Positions 1 to 6,193 of a stretch of DNA of 7,725 nucleotides are shown here, in pieces. A program made the translations under genes and the position numbers. Origin of the DNA: Synergistaceae bacterium (lineage in GTDB: Bacteria; Synergistota; Synergistia; Synergistales; Aminobacteriaceae); contig JAFSQO010000234.1 of NCBI GenBank assembly GCA_017446645.1, forward strand, positions 1 to 7,725, written 5' to 3'. The notes below the pieces were generated by a model. That model did no database searches and was not told the DNA's origin. It saw only the letters and a list, made by a program, of their open reading frames with translations. The stretch's first letter is position 1. Each line of letters starts with the position of its first letter.

Positions 1-431
1 AAGTCCGGAAAGTGGGCCTTGCTCCAGTTCAGCGCGACGGAGTAGATTACGAGTTCACCGTTGTATTTGACTTAAGCATGGAACACACCGTTACGGTCTC
101 GAAAGACAGGACGAGCTTATTTGACAAGCAAGTTTTTGAAATCACCCCTGAGACCGGCAAAATATTAAGCGACTGGCTCAACACCGGCTCAGAACCCGCC
201 TTAACTGCTCAGGACATCAGAAGCAGCATAAACAGGCTGTACTATAAATATCTGGAACTTTTCGGCAATGACCAGGGGCTTGCTCAGGCAGCAATGCAGA
301 ACGTAACTGACGGCAAGGCTTCCAAAGACTGGACTGAAGAGGACATCAAGAACCTGACCGAAGACCTTAAGTTACGGAGCCTGAAGCTTGGAGAATCAGA
401 AGACATCCTGCTTCAGACTCAAGACGCATAG
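1..431 (+). CDS. Phage-type RecA/AAA ATPase (Sak4-like), C-terminal part, 5' end outside window
   Basis: This reading frame is open at the left edge (first full codon at base 3) and ends with TAG at 429-431, leaving 142 residues. A GTG at 12 could serve as a start, but the residues before it (VRK) continue the same conserved block, so I treat the gene as cut by the window. The stretch GLAPVQRDGVDYEFTVVFDL followed by a TVSKDRTSLFD segment resembles the end of the ATPase domain of phage-encoded Sak4-like/AAA_24 proteins. In that family the proteins are RecA-like NTPases that help single-strand annealing or recombination during phage DNA replication. The Walker A site must lie upstream and cannot be seen. 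The last 70 or so residues are charged and probably helical, and I do not recognise them. The family assignment rests on remembered resemblance, so it is moderate. The gene is convergent with the CsgG-like gene. Confidence 0.6.
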   Translation, partial: VRKVGLAPVQRDGVDYEFTVVFDLSMEHTVTVSKDRTSLFDKQVFEITPETGKILSDWLNTGSEPALTAQDIRSSINRLYYKYLELFGNDQGLAQAAMQNVTDGKASKDWTEEDIKNLTEDLKLRSLKLGESEDILLQTQDA

Positions 432-449
432 ATAATCAGATAATCTAAT

Positions 450-505
450 CAGTGGCTAGTGAATAAAAATTATACCCGCTACCCGCTACTAAACACTATT
501 CACTG
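450..505. terminator. Hairpin of degenerate 7-bp repeats between convergent genes
   Basis: Arms at 450-461 (CAGTGGCTAGTG) and 494-505 (CACTATTCACTG) can pair over 12 positions, with one G-U pair and one mismatch, around a 32-base loop. The loop contains two tandem copies of TACCCGC at 473-486. On the minus strand an alternative stem is possible between TAGCGGGTAGCGGG and the following CACTAGCCACT segment. The T-rich bases 506-511 follow on the plus strand and an A/T-rich stretch follows on the minus strand. It sits between the stop codons of two convergent genes, so a bidirectional terminator is the likely role. It shares repeat units with the hairpin at 3519-3560, in the opposite orientation. 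Confidence 0.5.
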
Positions 506-510
506 TTTCT

Positions 511-1110
511 TCACTCGTAGATTTCCATTGAGTGGACGTGTTTCATGACAGCATCACGGGTTGCAGATGCCAGGATTCCCCCGTAGGTTCTCTCACCGTA
601 ATAAAAGCCGCTGTAACGTGAGTAGCCGCCGGAGATTTCGCGGGTCCCTTGTCCTTCTTGACTCGCTGCGTAGACTATTTCGCCCGTGGTGTTGTCGATT
701 ATTCGCAGGTCCAGGGTAACGTATGCAGTCTTCGCCTTCGTCCTGCCTCCGATTATGCGGGGATTTCTGCCTGCCCTCTCGTAGAATTCATATACTGTAA
801 CAGAGCCTGTCATGGTGTACTGTGCGCCTTTGATTTTGCCGACTCTGGGTGCCGTGTCGGGGTCTATGAGACCTGATTGTCCTAGCTTTATTTCGTCAGC
901 CAGATAATCAAGTCTTTCGCGTTCGAGCAAGTTAAACATTCATGTCCTGCTGAGTTCTGTAGTCATCATGTCAGTTATTGCGTCAACAGGGACATTCGGC
1001 AGGTCAGTCTTATTCGTGAAAGGCCGTATTGCAAGGCGCGGGGCTGCAAGGGCTTCACATGAAAGCACTGCTAGAACGATAAATACTGCGAGAAAAATTT
1101 TGCGTGTCAT
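511..1110 (-). pseudogene. Exported CsgG-domain protein, interrupted by an in-frame TGA
   Basis: Read from ATG at 1110, this frame encodes a signal peptide (MTRKIFLAVFIVLAVLSCEA, likely cleaved after ALA near residue 22). A CsgG-type start follows (PRLAIRPFTNK, then DAITDMMTTELSRT). Codon 57 is TGA (940-942). The same frame then continues without loss as MFNLLERERLDYLADEIKLG, SGLIDPDTAPRVGKIKGAQY, TGSVTVYEF and LDLRIIDNTTGEIVYAASQE to TGA at 511-513. These blocks follow the usual CsgG-family order (the family runs 'TTxLxKTGRFxVVERxxLD' through this point), so the two halves belong to one 199-residue protein. CsgG-family proteins are outer-membrane or periplasmic; E. coli CsgG secretes curli subunits and relatives have other envelope roles. 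ATG at 937-939 overlaps the stop (TGAATG) and has AGGA five bases before it, so reinitiation is possible, but that product would lack a signal peptide. A pseudogene, a sequencing error or a split gene all remain possible. Confidence 0.75.
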
Positions 1111-1120
1111 TACAGAAATT

Positions 1121-1128
1121 CACTCCTT
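1121..1128 (-). promoter_or_regulatory. Ribosome binding site of the CsgG-like gene
   Basis: On the minus strand AAGGAGTG lies 10 bases before the ATG at 1108-1110. This strong site fixes the original start of the interrupted gene well upstream of the internal TGA, and argues that the 142-residue frame below the stop is not the native gene. Confidence 0.75.
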
Positions 1129-1133
1129 AAAAG

Positions 1134-1162
1134 TTTTTGTGATATTATACGAAAATTATAAT
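1134..1162 (+). promoter_or_regulatory. Probable promoter for the kinase-antiporter transcript
   Basis: TATAAT at 1157-1162 is a perfect -10 match on the plus strand, with a weak T-rich -35 (TTTTTG at 1134-1139) 17 bases upstream. The kinase ATG lies 42 bases downstream. The box is only 7 bases from the oppositely directed TATAAT at 1144-1149, so the two promoters would overlap and probably compete or share control. No clear operator is visible. Confidence 0.4.
1144..1149 (-). promoter_or_regulatory. Probable -10 box for the CsgG-like gene
   Basis: The minus strand reads TATAAT here, 33 bases before the ATG at 1110, which would leave a short leader containing the ribosome binding site. A -35 element is poorly defined: 17 bases upstream the sequence is only TTTATT in a T-rich run. 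The box itself is a perfect match, but the DNA is AT-rich, so confidence is limited. Confidence 0.4.
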
Positions 1163-1204
1163 CAAAAATAAAAATAAACATAAACCTGAAAGGGCGTGAA
1201 AAAT

Positions 1205-2158
1205 ATGGCAGCAATCGCAGTAGTAGGTTCGTTAAATATCGACCTCGTTATGAGAGCACCTCATTGTCCCAAAAAAGGCGAGACCATGATAGGCGGTCCG
1301 TTTGGAATGGCTGGAGGAGGTAAAGGCTCTAATCAGGCACTCGCAGCAGCAAGGCTAAATGCTTCTGCATATATTATAGGCTGTGTCGGAGATGATGATT
1401 TCGGCAGGCGGTTACGTTCTTTATTAATCGAAAACGGCGTAGACTGTTCACATCTTCAGACCAGAAAAGAAGCAGCAACAGGTACGGCATTAATTGCAGT
1501 AACGCATGAGGGCGAGAACGCAATAATACTCTCGCCAGGAGCAAATTCTTTACTCGATGAACAGGCAATCTCAGACGCAAAAGATATATTCATGAAGTCA
1601 GACTGCGCTTTGTTCCAAATGGAAAGCCCGCCTTTTACAGTGGCAGCAGGACTCAAACTCGCAAGGCAATCAGGATGCAGGACTTTCTTATCCGCTGAAC
1701 CTCCATTCTCGTTGCCAAGGGAGTCATGGACAAACATTGACTATATGATTCTAAATGAAAGGGCATTGGGTTTTTACGCAGGTCACAAATCTCAGCAAAA
1801 ATCTTCGTCCTCGTCCTCGATAACTGCAATGGCCCACGAAATATTAAAGCGCGGAGTCAAGAATCTTGTCGTAACTCAAAGTGCAAAAGGCGGAATGATC
1901 TTCATAAACAATGGGGATCATTTTTCTTTTGATGCCTTCAATATCAGAGCCGTAGATAACACCGGAGCCAGAGATGCTTTCTGCTCAGGGTTCTGCATTG
2001 CTCTCACTGAAGGACAGCCTGTGAAGCGCGCTGCAAAATTTGCATCTGCCTGCGGAGCCTTAGCCTGCACTAAGATCGGTGCTCACCCTTCACTGCCATG
2101 GCGGCATCAGGTAGGGGCATTATTGGGTGAAGCTGCTGATGACGAGTACGAATTATGA
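1205..2158 (+). CDS. PfkB/ribokinase-family sugar kinase with altered active-site motifs
   Basis: This 317-residue protein has ribokinase-family length and layout. The N-terminal VVGSLNIDLVM is followed by the sugar-binding motif GGGKGSNQA (residues 37-45), then GCVGDDDFG (59-67), GENAIILSPGAN (103-114) and the C-terminal signature VDNTGARDAF (250-259). Family members phosphorylate ribose or related sugars with ATP in the cytoplasm. Several catalytic-side positions deviate. The anion-hole motif GAGD reads GARD (254-257, catalytic-type Asp257 kept). The NxxE-type motif reads NERA (184-187). The usual TLG nucleotide motif reads TQS (224-226). A run of six serines (200-205) fills a loop. These changes suggest weakened, changed or lost activity. 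I chose ATG 1205 because AAAGGG lies 10 bases before it; GTG 1196 is too close to that site. The antiporter follows after 39 bases, so co-transcription is likely. Confidence 0.85.
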   Translation: MAAIAVVGSLNIDLVMRAPHCPKKGETMIGGPFGMAGGGKGSNQALAAARLNASAYIIGCVGDDDFGRRLRSLLIENGVDCSHLQTRKEAATGTALIAVTHEGENAIILSPGANSLLDEQAISDAKDIFMKSDCALFQMESPPFTVAAGLKLARQSGCRTFLSAEPPFSLPRESWTNIDYMILNERALGFYAGHKSQQKSSSSSSITAMAHEILKRGVKNLVVTQSAKGGMIFINNGDHFSFDAFNIRAVDNTGARDAFCSGFCIALTEGQPVKRAAKFASACGALACTKIGAHPSLPWRHQVGALLGEAADDEYEL

Positions 2159-2182
2159 ATAAATGAATTATAAAATTTTTTC

Positions 2183-2189
2183 AGGAGGT
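2183..2189 (+). promoter_or_regulatory. Ribosome binding site that sets the TTG start of the antiporter
   Basis: AGGAGGT is a near-perfect anti-16S match, 8 bases before TTG at 2198-2200. There is no in-frame ATG until about residue 37, past the first membrane segment, so this site decides in favour of the unusual TTG start. Confidence 0.8.
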
Positions 2190-2197
2190 CTTGTATT

Positions 2198-3514
2198 TTG
2201 GAAGGCTATACTTATCTGTTAAGCCTATGCGTTATTTTATTGTCAACGAAAATTTTTAGCATTCTTTCAAGACGCGCCCAGCTGCCTCAGGTAGTCGGAG
2301 CTTTGATGGCAGGTTTATTCTTCGGGCCTGCAGTTCTGGGAGCAATTACTAATTCATTTTTCGGGGTAGAGTTTTGCCTGAAACCCAGCTTGCTTTTAAA
2401 CCGAATGGCAGAGCTTGGCGTTATAGTAATCATGTTCACAGCAGGAATGGAGACGAACATTGAAGAGTTAAGGGCCTCTGGTAAAGTCGGCTTCGTCGTA
2501 GCTTTGGCAGGTGTCCTTCTGCCCTTGGGAATGGGTGCGGGCATGATGTACTGCTTTAACAGCAAGATAAGTCTTGAATCAGCTGTATTTGTCGGAGCTG
2601 TCCTAACTGCAACTTCTGTGTCTATTACTGTCGAGACCCTGAAAGAACTCGGCAAGATGTCAACGAAAGTCGGCAACACTATATTAGCAGCAGCACTGAT
2701 AGACGATATTCTGGGCTTAATCTGCCTGACGATAATAACTGGCTTCGGCGGTGAAGACGTAAATTTAGGTCTTGTACTCATCAAGATAGTATGCTTCTTT
2801 ATGTTCGTAGGAGCTGCCGGCATAGTTTACTATAAATATATGTCATGGTCTGACAGAGTCCAGGCTGAGAGAAATCTGCGTCGTTATCCCGTCATAGGCT
2901 TTGCATTTTGCTTCTTTATGGCCTGGGCAGCAGAAACACTTTTCGGAGTAGCTGATATAATCGGGGCTTTCGCAGCCGGAATGATTATAGCGTTATCACC
3001 AAAAGGGACTTATGTTGCCAGCAAGTTCGATACTATTTCGTATTTGTTATTGACCCCGATATTTTTCGCGAATATTGGCCTTGAGGTCGAATTGCCTTCA
3101 ATGTCATATGAACTCGTAATCTTCACTGTTGTACTTGTCTTAGTCAGCATAGTCTCAAAACTCATTGGCTGCGGAATTGGTGCAAGGCTCTGCAAACTCA
3201 ATAGCCGTCAAAGCTACCAGATAGGGCTTGGCATGGTCTGCAGAGGTGAGGTTGCCCTTATCGTAGCGAAAAAGGGAATGGCCATGAACTTAATTTCAGG
3301 TGATGATTTAGGGCCTATTATCATCATGATCATTGTCTGCACTATACTTACTCCGATTTTCCTGAAACGTGCCTTTGAAGGCCATGATGACATTGCAGGT
3401 AACACTATCTTTGAAGATAATTTCATGATTGCAGACCAGGCGGACGAGATCGCAGAAGATATTTTCGAGAGAAAGTTATTGCTGGACATGAGAAAGCAGC
3501 AATATATAGCATAA
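2198..3514 (+). CDS. Cation:proton antiporter, CPA2 (Na+/H+ exchanger) family
   Basis: This 438-residue, strongly hydrophobic protein has about 12-13 likely membrane helices and a charged cytoplasmic-type tail (about 392-438). Family signatures appear in order: LPQVVGALMAGLFFGPAVLG (29-48), ELGVIVIMFTAGMETN (72-87), TATSVSITVETLKELG (137-152), ALIDDILGLI (166-175), FGVADIIGAFAAGMI (249-263), PIFFANIGLEVE (287-298) and CRGEVALIVAKKGM (348-361). The paired Asp169-Asp170 occupies the ion-binding site; in characterised CPA2 proteins such as NapA a DD pair goes with electrogenic Na+/H+ exchange, so sodium export driven by proton entry is the likely role. No TrkA-N/RCK domain is attached, unlike KefB/KefC. 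Translation starts at TTG with a strong ribosome binding site. It lies 39 bases after the kinase and is probably on its transcript; the repeat hairpin at 3519 follows 4 bases after the stop. The exact ion is inferred. Confidence 0.9.
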   Translation: MEGYTYLLSLCVILLSTKIFSILSRRAQLPQVVGALMAGLFFGPAVLGAITNSFFGVEFCLKPSLLLNRMAELGVIVIMFTAGMETNIEELRASGKVGFVVALAGVLLPLGMGAGMMYCFNSKISLESAVFVGAVLTATSVSITVETLKELGKMSTKVGNTILAAALIDDILGLICLTIITGFGGEDVNLGLVLIKIVCFFMFVGAAGIVYYKYMSWSDRVQAERNLRRYPVIGFAFCFFMAWAAETLFGVADIIGAFAAGMIIALSPKGTYVASKFDTISYLLLTPIFFANIGLEVELPSMSYELVIFTVVLVLVSIVSKLIGCGIGARLCKLNSRQSYQIGLGMVCRGEVALIVAKKGMAMNLISGDDLGPIIIMIIVCTILTPIFLKRAFEGHDDIAGNTIFEDNFMIADQADEIAEDIFERKLLLDMRKQQYIA

Positions 3515-3518
3515 TAAT

Positions 3519-3560
3519 TAGCGGGTAGTGGGAGGGTTTATGATTTTCCACTATCCACTA
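3519..3560. terminator. Strong repeat-built hairpin, likely bidirectional terminator
   Basis: Arms TAGCGGGTAGTGGGA (3519-3533) and TTCCACTATCCACTA (3546-3560) can pair at 14 of 15 positions (two G-U pairs, one C-A mismatch) around a 12-base loop. TAATTTTTA follows on the plus strand; the minus-strand exit is also AT-rich. Each arm is two near-copies of a heptamer (TAGCGGG TAGTGGG; CCACTAT CCACTAT). It lies just after the antiporter stop and 6 bases from the end of the convergent MATE gene, so it should end both transcripts. The repeat family recurs at 450-505. Confidence 0.7.
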
Positions 3561-3566
3561 TAATTT

Positions 3567-4925
3567 TTACGATAAATTATTTCTCGTGAAGTTCATATAG
3601 ACGATTAACGAGACAACAGCCATCATTACATCAGCTATAACTTGGGTCCAGACTATACCGTACATTCCGAATATGTAATTCAGGATAAATAATAACGGAA
3701 TGTTAAACACTATCCAGCGTGCCGAACCCAGAGCTAAGGCCCTGCCTCCCATGCCGACTGCCTGAAAGAAATTCACTAAGTGAAAGCACATAAACATGAA
3801 TGGTGTCGCCAGAGTCCTCGCCCTCAAAAAGTTCGTCCCAAGTTCGACAGTCTGGGCATCATCAATGAAGATTCTCATTATGTCAGCTGCAAATACTTCA
3901 TACAAGGCAACACTCACGAAGCCTATAACAAGTCCTACGAGTCTCGAAAAATTCACGGCCTCACGCATCCTGGCAAAATTCCCTGACGAGTAATTATAGC
4001 CTGCAAGAGGCATCATTCCCTGACAAATCCCAATGCCTACATTAAGGGGCAGCCTCTCAGCCTTCAGGACAATCCCAATGGCAGCAAGGGGTATATCACC
4101 GTAAAGTGAAGCAAGTTTGTCGATGATTATATACGTTATATCAAAGAGAGTTACGGCAATCGCAGCAGGAACTCCTACAGCAAAGACTGAATATATATTT
4201 TCACGTGAGGCACCGAAATTTTTTATTGATAATGATAAAATATTTTTTTCACCAATCTTTAATATTATGGCTAAAAAGTATGAGCAGGTTATCACGTTCG
4301 AGAGCATTGTCGCTATTCCTGCACCAAGAACTTCGTAACCCTGCGGCAGTAACACAAACATGAATATAGGATCAAGTATGATGTTGATGATCCCTCCCAT
4401 TGAGACCCCGAAGCCCGCCTGTTTCGCATAACCGGTGCTCCTGAGAAAGTTTGACAGCGTCATTGATAATATAGTAGGTATTGCTCCGATTACTATGACG
4501 CAAAATGTATACTGGCTTGCGAATAATAATGTGTCCTCACTGGCTCCCAAAATCCGCAAAATATTTTCCATGAAGGCAAACATCAAGAGAGAGAATAATC
4601 CTGCAAAAATTATAGTCATGTAAAAGCAAAATGCACTCACCGTCTTGGCCTCGTTGTCTCGACCTGCTCCCATTAAGCGCGATATTAACGTGCCTCCGCC
4701 AATGCCGAAGAGATTTGCAAATGTTATCGATATATTGAAGACCGGAAGCAATAGAGAAACTCCCGCGACCATCAGAGGGTTATTAGTGCGTCCGATATAG
4801 AACGTATCAGCAAGATTGTATATCAGTATTATTAATTGCCCGAATATCATAGGCAGGGCAAGCTCAGTTAATGCCTTGGGGATTGGCCATGTTTCAAAGA
4901 TTTCCCGGCTGTTAGTGTGTTTCAT
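3567..4925 (-). CDS. MATE-family multidrug/metabolite efflux transporter
   Basis: This 452-residue integral membrane protein has the length and about 12 helices expected of MATE exporters, in two homologous six-helix halves. Recognisable blocks include ALTELALPMIFGQLIILIYN and ADTFYIGR at the first helix (with Asp40), FGIGGGTLISRLMGAGRDNE after helix 2, LRSTGYAKQAG in the middle loop and NIILDPIFMF near residue 185. A second-half repeat follows around PLNVGIGICQGMMPLAGYNY. Such proteins export cationic drugs, dyes or metabolites in exchange for Na+ or H+ across the inner membrane; the substrate cannot be told from sequence alone. ATG at 4925 is supported by AAAGGAGTG on the minus strand (4934-4942), 8 bases upstream. 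It stands alone, convergent with the antiporter and divergent from the TRAP operon; no regulator gene is adjacent. Confidence 0.9.
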   Translation of the reverse strand: MKHTNSREIFETWPIPKALTELALPMIFGQLIILIYNLADTFYIGRTNNPLMVAGVSLLLPVFNISITFANLFGIGGGTLISRLMGAGRDNEAKTVSAFCFYMTIIFAGLFSLLMFAFMENILRILGASEDTLLFASQYTFCVIVIGAIPTILSMTLSNFLRSTGYAKQAGFGVSMGGIINIILDPIFMFVLLPQGYEVLGAGIATMLSNVITCSYFLAIILKIGEKNILSLSIKNFGASRENIYSVFAVGVPAAIAVTLFDITYIIIDKLASLYGDIPLAAIGIVLKAERLPLNVGIGICQGMMPLAGYNYSSGNFARMREAVNFSRLVGLVIGFVSVALYEVFAADIMRIFIDDAQTVELGTNFLRARTLATPFMFMCFHLVNFFQAVGMGGRALALGSARWIVFNIPLLFILNYIFGMYGIVWTQVIADVMMAVVSLIVYMNFTRNNLS

Positions 4926-5066
4926 GTCAGTTTCACTCCTTTAGACTGTGATAGAATTATTTATTAATAATAGCAGAGACGGAAAAATTGAGATTGCTGA
5001 TATGAAAGTGAATATTGCGTAATAACTGGAAATTATAAAGTTACGTGCATTGAGTGATTTACAGGC

Positions 5067-5096
5067 TTGAATTCTGAATTAAAATCAGATTCGCAA
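5067..5096. promoter_or_regulatory. Imperfect dyad upstream of dctP, possible operator or leader hairpin
   Basis: TTGAATTCTGA and TCAGATTCGCAA face each other across a 7-base AT spacer, with a perfect TCTGA/TCAGA core and a one-base slip further out. It ends 15 bases before the dctP ribosome binding site, so it could bind a regulator or fold in the leader RNA. The rest of the 4926-5127 divergent gap is AT-rich; I see no consensus -35/-10 pair that stands out for either dctP or the MATE gene. Confidence 0.25.
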
Positions 5097-5111
5097 ATAT
5101 ATTTTTTATTC

Positions 5112-5118
5112 AGGAGGT
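5112..5118 (+). promoter_or_regulatory. Ribosome binding site of dctP
   Basis: AGGAGGT lies 9 bases before GTG at 5128-5130. It supports the GTG start, which gives the protein a standard signal peptide beginning MKKLLTALLL. Confidence 0.8.
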
Positions 5119-5127
5119 TTCATTATC

Positions 5128-6108
5128 GTGAAGAAATTATTAACAGCTCTCCTTTTAGTGTCGCTCTTAGTCTCGTCAGCTTTCGGGGCAGACGTTGTCC
5201 TTCAGCTCGGCTTCGAGAACTCCATGAGTGAGCCGGTCGGGCAGGGTCTCCAGAAGTGGAAGGACTTACTTGACGCAAGAAACACAGGTTTGACGATTCA
5301 GTTATTCCCTGACTCACAATTAGGCAATAAAACTGACATCATCGACCAAATGCTGCTCGGTGAACCAGTCATGACTCTCGCAGACGGTGCATTCTTCGCT
5401 GACTACGGCGTACCGGACATGGGCATAGTCTTCGGGCCGTTCCTCTTTGCTAACTGGGACGAGTGCTGGAAGTTAATCAAGTCCGATTGGTGGAAGGAGC
5501 AGACCGACAAGTTAAACGCTATGGGCATCAAGATAGTCGCTGCTAACTGGGCTTACGGTGAAAGGCACACACTAACCACAAAACCGGTCAAGACAGTAGA
5601 TGATTTAAAAGGCTTGCAGATTCGAGTCCCTACTAACCAGATTCAGACGAAAGGATTTGAAGTACTCGGAGCTACACCGGTCGGCATGAGCTTGGGCGAT
5701 GTCTACACAGCACTGCAGCAGGGAACGATTGACGGCGGCGAAAACCCATTAAGCACACTCTACGGACGTAAGCATCACGAAGTCGCAAAGTACTTGATCC
5801 TTGACGGCCATGTCCTAAACTTCACTAACTGGATTTGCTCTGCAACATGGTTCGACAGCTTAACACCCGAACAGCAGAAGGCACTTGTCGAAACCGGCTA
5901 CGAGGCTGGAGTCTATAACAACGAGCTTCAGGCAAAGGCCAACGAGTACTACCTTGACCTCATGAAGAAAGAAGGAGTCACTGTAGTTGTTCCCAGTGAA
6001 GAGGTTCTTGCAGGCTTCAGGACAAAGGCAGAAGATTTCTACAAACTCGGAGATTTATTCAAGTGGTCTGACGGTCTCTATCAGAGAGTAAAGGACGCAA
6101 TGAAATAA
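5128..6108 (+). CDS. dctP: TRAP transporter substrate-binding protein, DctP family
   Basis: This 326-residue protein has the usual DctP length. It opens with a signal peptide (MKKLLTALLLVSLLVSSAFG, likely cleaved near residue 20), so it acts in the periplasm. Family features run in order: LQLGFENSMSEP at the mature N-terminus, FPDSQLGNKTDIIDQMLLGE (60-79), YGERHTLT with Arg146, DDLKGLQIRVPTN with Arg166, GATPVGMSLGDVYTALQQGT (181-200) and DGGENP (202-207). Arg166 matches the family arginine (Arg147 in SiaP) that holds the substrate carboxylate, and Arg146 matches the second (Arg127). The ligand is therefore probably an organic acid; C4-dicarboxylate is the default guess, not shown. The GTG start has a strong ribosome binding site. 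A hairpin after the stop probably limits read-through to dctQ, which would give more binding protein than permease, as is common for such systems. Confidence 0.93.
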   Translation: MKKLLTALLLVSLLVSSAFGADVVLQLGFENSMSEPVGQGLQKWKDLLDARNTGLTIQLFPDSQLGNKTDIIDQMLLGEPVMTLADGAFFADYGVPDMGIVFGPFLFANWDECWKLIKSDWWKEQTDKLNAMGIKIVAANWAYGERHTLTTKPVKTVDDLKGLQIRVPTNQIQTKGFEVLGATPVGMSLGDVYTALQQGTIDGGENPLSTLYGRKHHEVAKYLILDGHVLNFTNWICSATWFDSLTPEQQKALVETGYEAGVYNNELQAKANEYYLDLMKKEGVTVVVPSEEVLAGFRTKAEDFYKLGDLFKWSDGLYQRVKDAMK

Positions 6109-6124
6109 TTCTGAATCACTTTAT

Positions 6125-6160
6125 CGGGAATGAGCCTGAAGGTTTGTTCCCGTTTTTATT
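6125..6160 (+). terminator. Rho-independent terminator or attenuator between dctP and dctQ
   Basis: CGGGAA (6125-6130) pairs perfectly with TTCCCG (6147-6152). An inner AGCC/GGTT stem closes a TGAA tetraloop (6133-6144), and TTTTTATT follows at once. This is a good intrinsic terminator shape 16 bases after the dctP stop. As dctQ has no obvious promoter of its own in the next 33 bases, partial termination within the operon is the simplest reading. Confidence 0.75.
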
Positions 6161-6193
6161 CCATTATTTTCTTATGGAGGTGTGTATATTTTC

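Noticed and set aside
450..505. CRISPR array or tandem satellite
   Set aside because: The repeats are only 7 bases with no regular spacers, and they form hairpin arms.
511..939. A stand-alone 142-residue gene starting at ATG 939 (minus)
   Set aside because: It starts in the middle of the CsgG domain and lacks a signal peptide. The strong ribosome binding site and signal peptide belong to the start at 1110 in the same frame.
940..942. TGA as a selenocysteine codon in the CsgG-like gene
   Set aside because: No convincing SECIS-like hairpin follows at the needed distance, CsgG proteins have no redox Cys/Sec at this position, and TGA is an ordinary stop in neighbouring genes.
968..1171. Open frame on the plus strand, 67 codons
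   Set aside because: It lies antisense to the exported N-terminal half of the CsgG-like gene and runs through its promoter; it has no good ribosome binding site and no recognisable protein features.
1196..1204. GTG at 1196 as the kinase start
   Set aside because: The AAAGGG site ends one base before it, too close to use; spacing fits ATG 1205.
1802..1819. Serine run in the kinase as a frameshift-prone or phase-variable tract
   Set aside because: The codons TCT TCG TCC TCG TCC TCG form a short TCSTCS pattern whose unit is a multiple of three, so slippage would keep the frame; it is a loop length variant at most.
2287..2823. 178-codon open frame antisense to the antiporter
   Set aside because: Its Pro/Thr-rich composition is what results from reading membrane-helix codons backwards; the plus-strand antiporter is unmistakable.
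6182..6193. GTG at 6182 as the dctQ start
   Set aside because: It overlaps the GGAGGTG ribosome binding site, which is placed correctly for ATG 6194.
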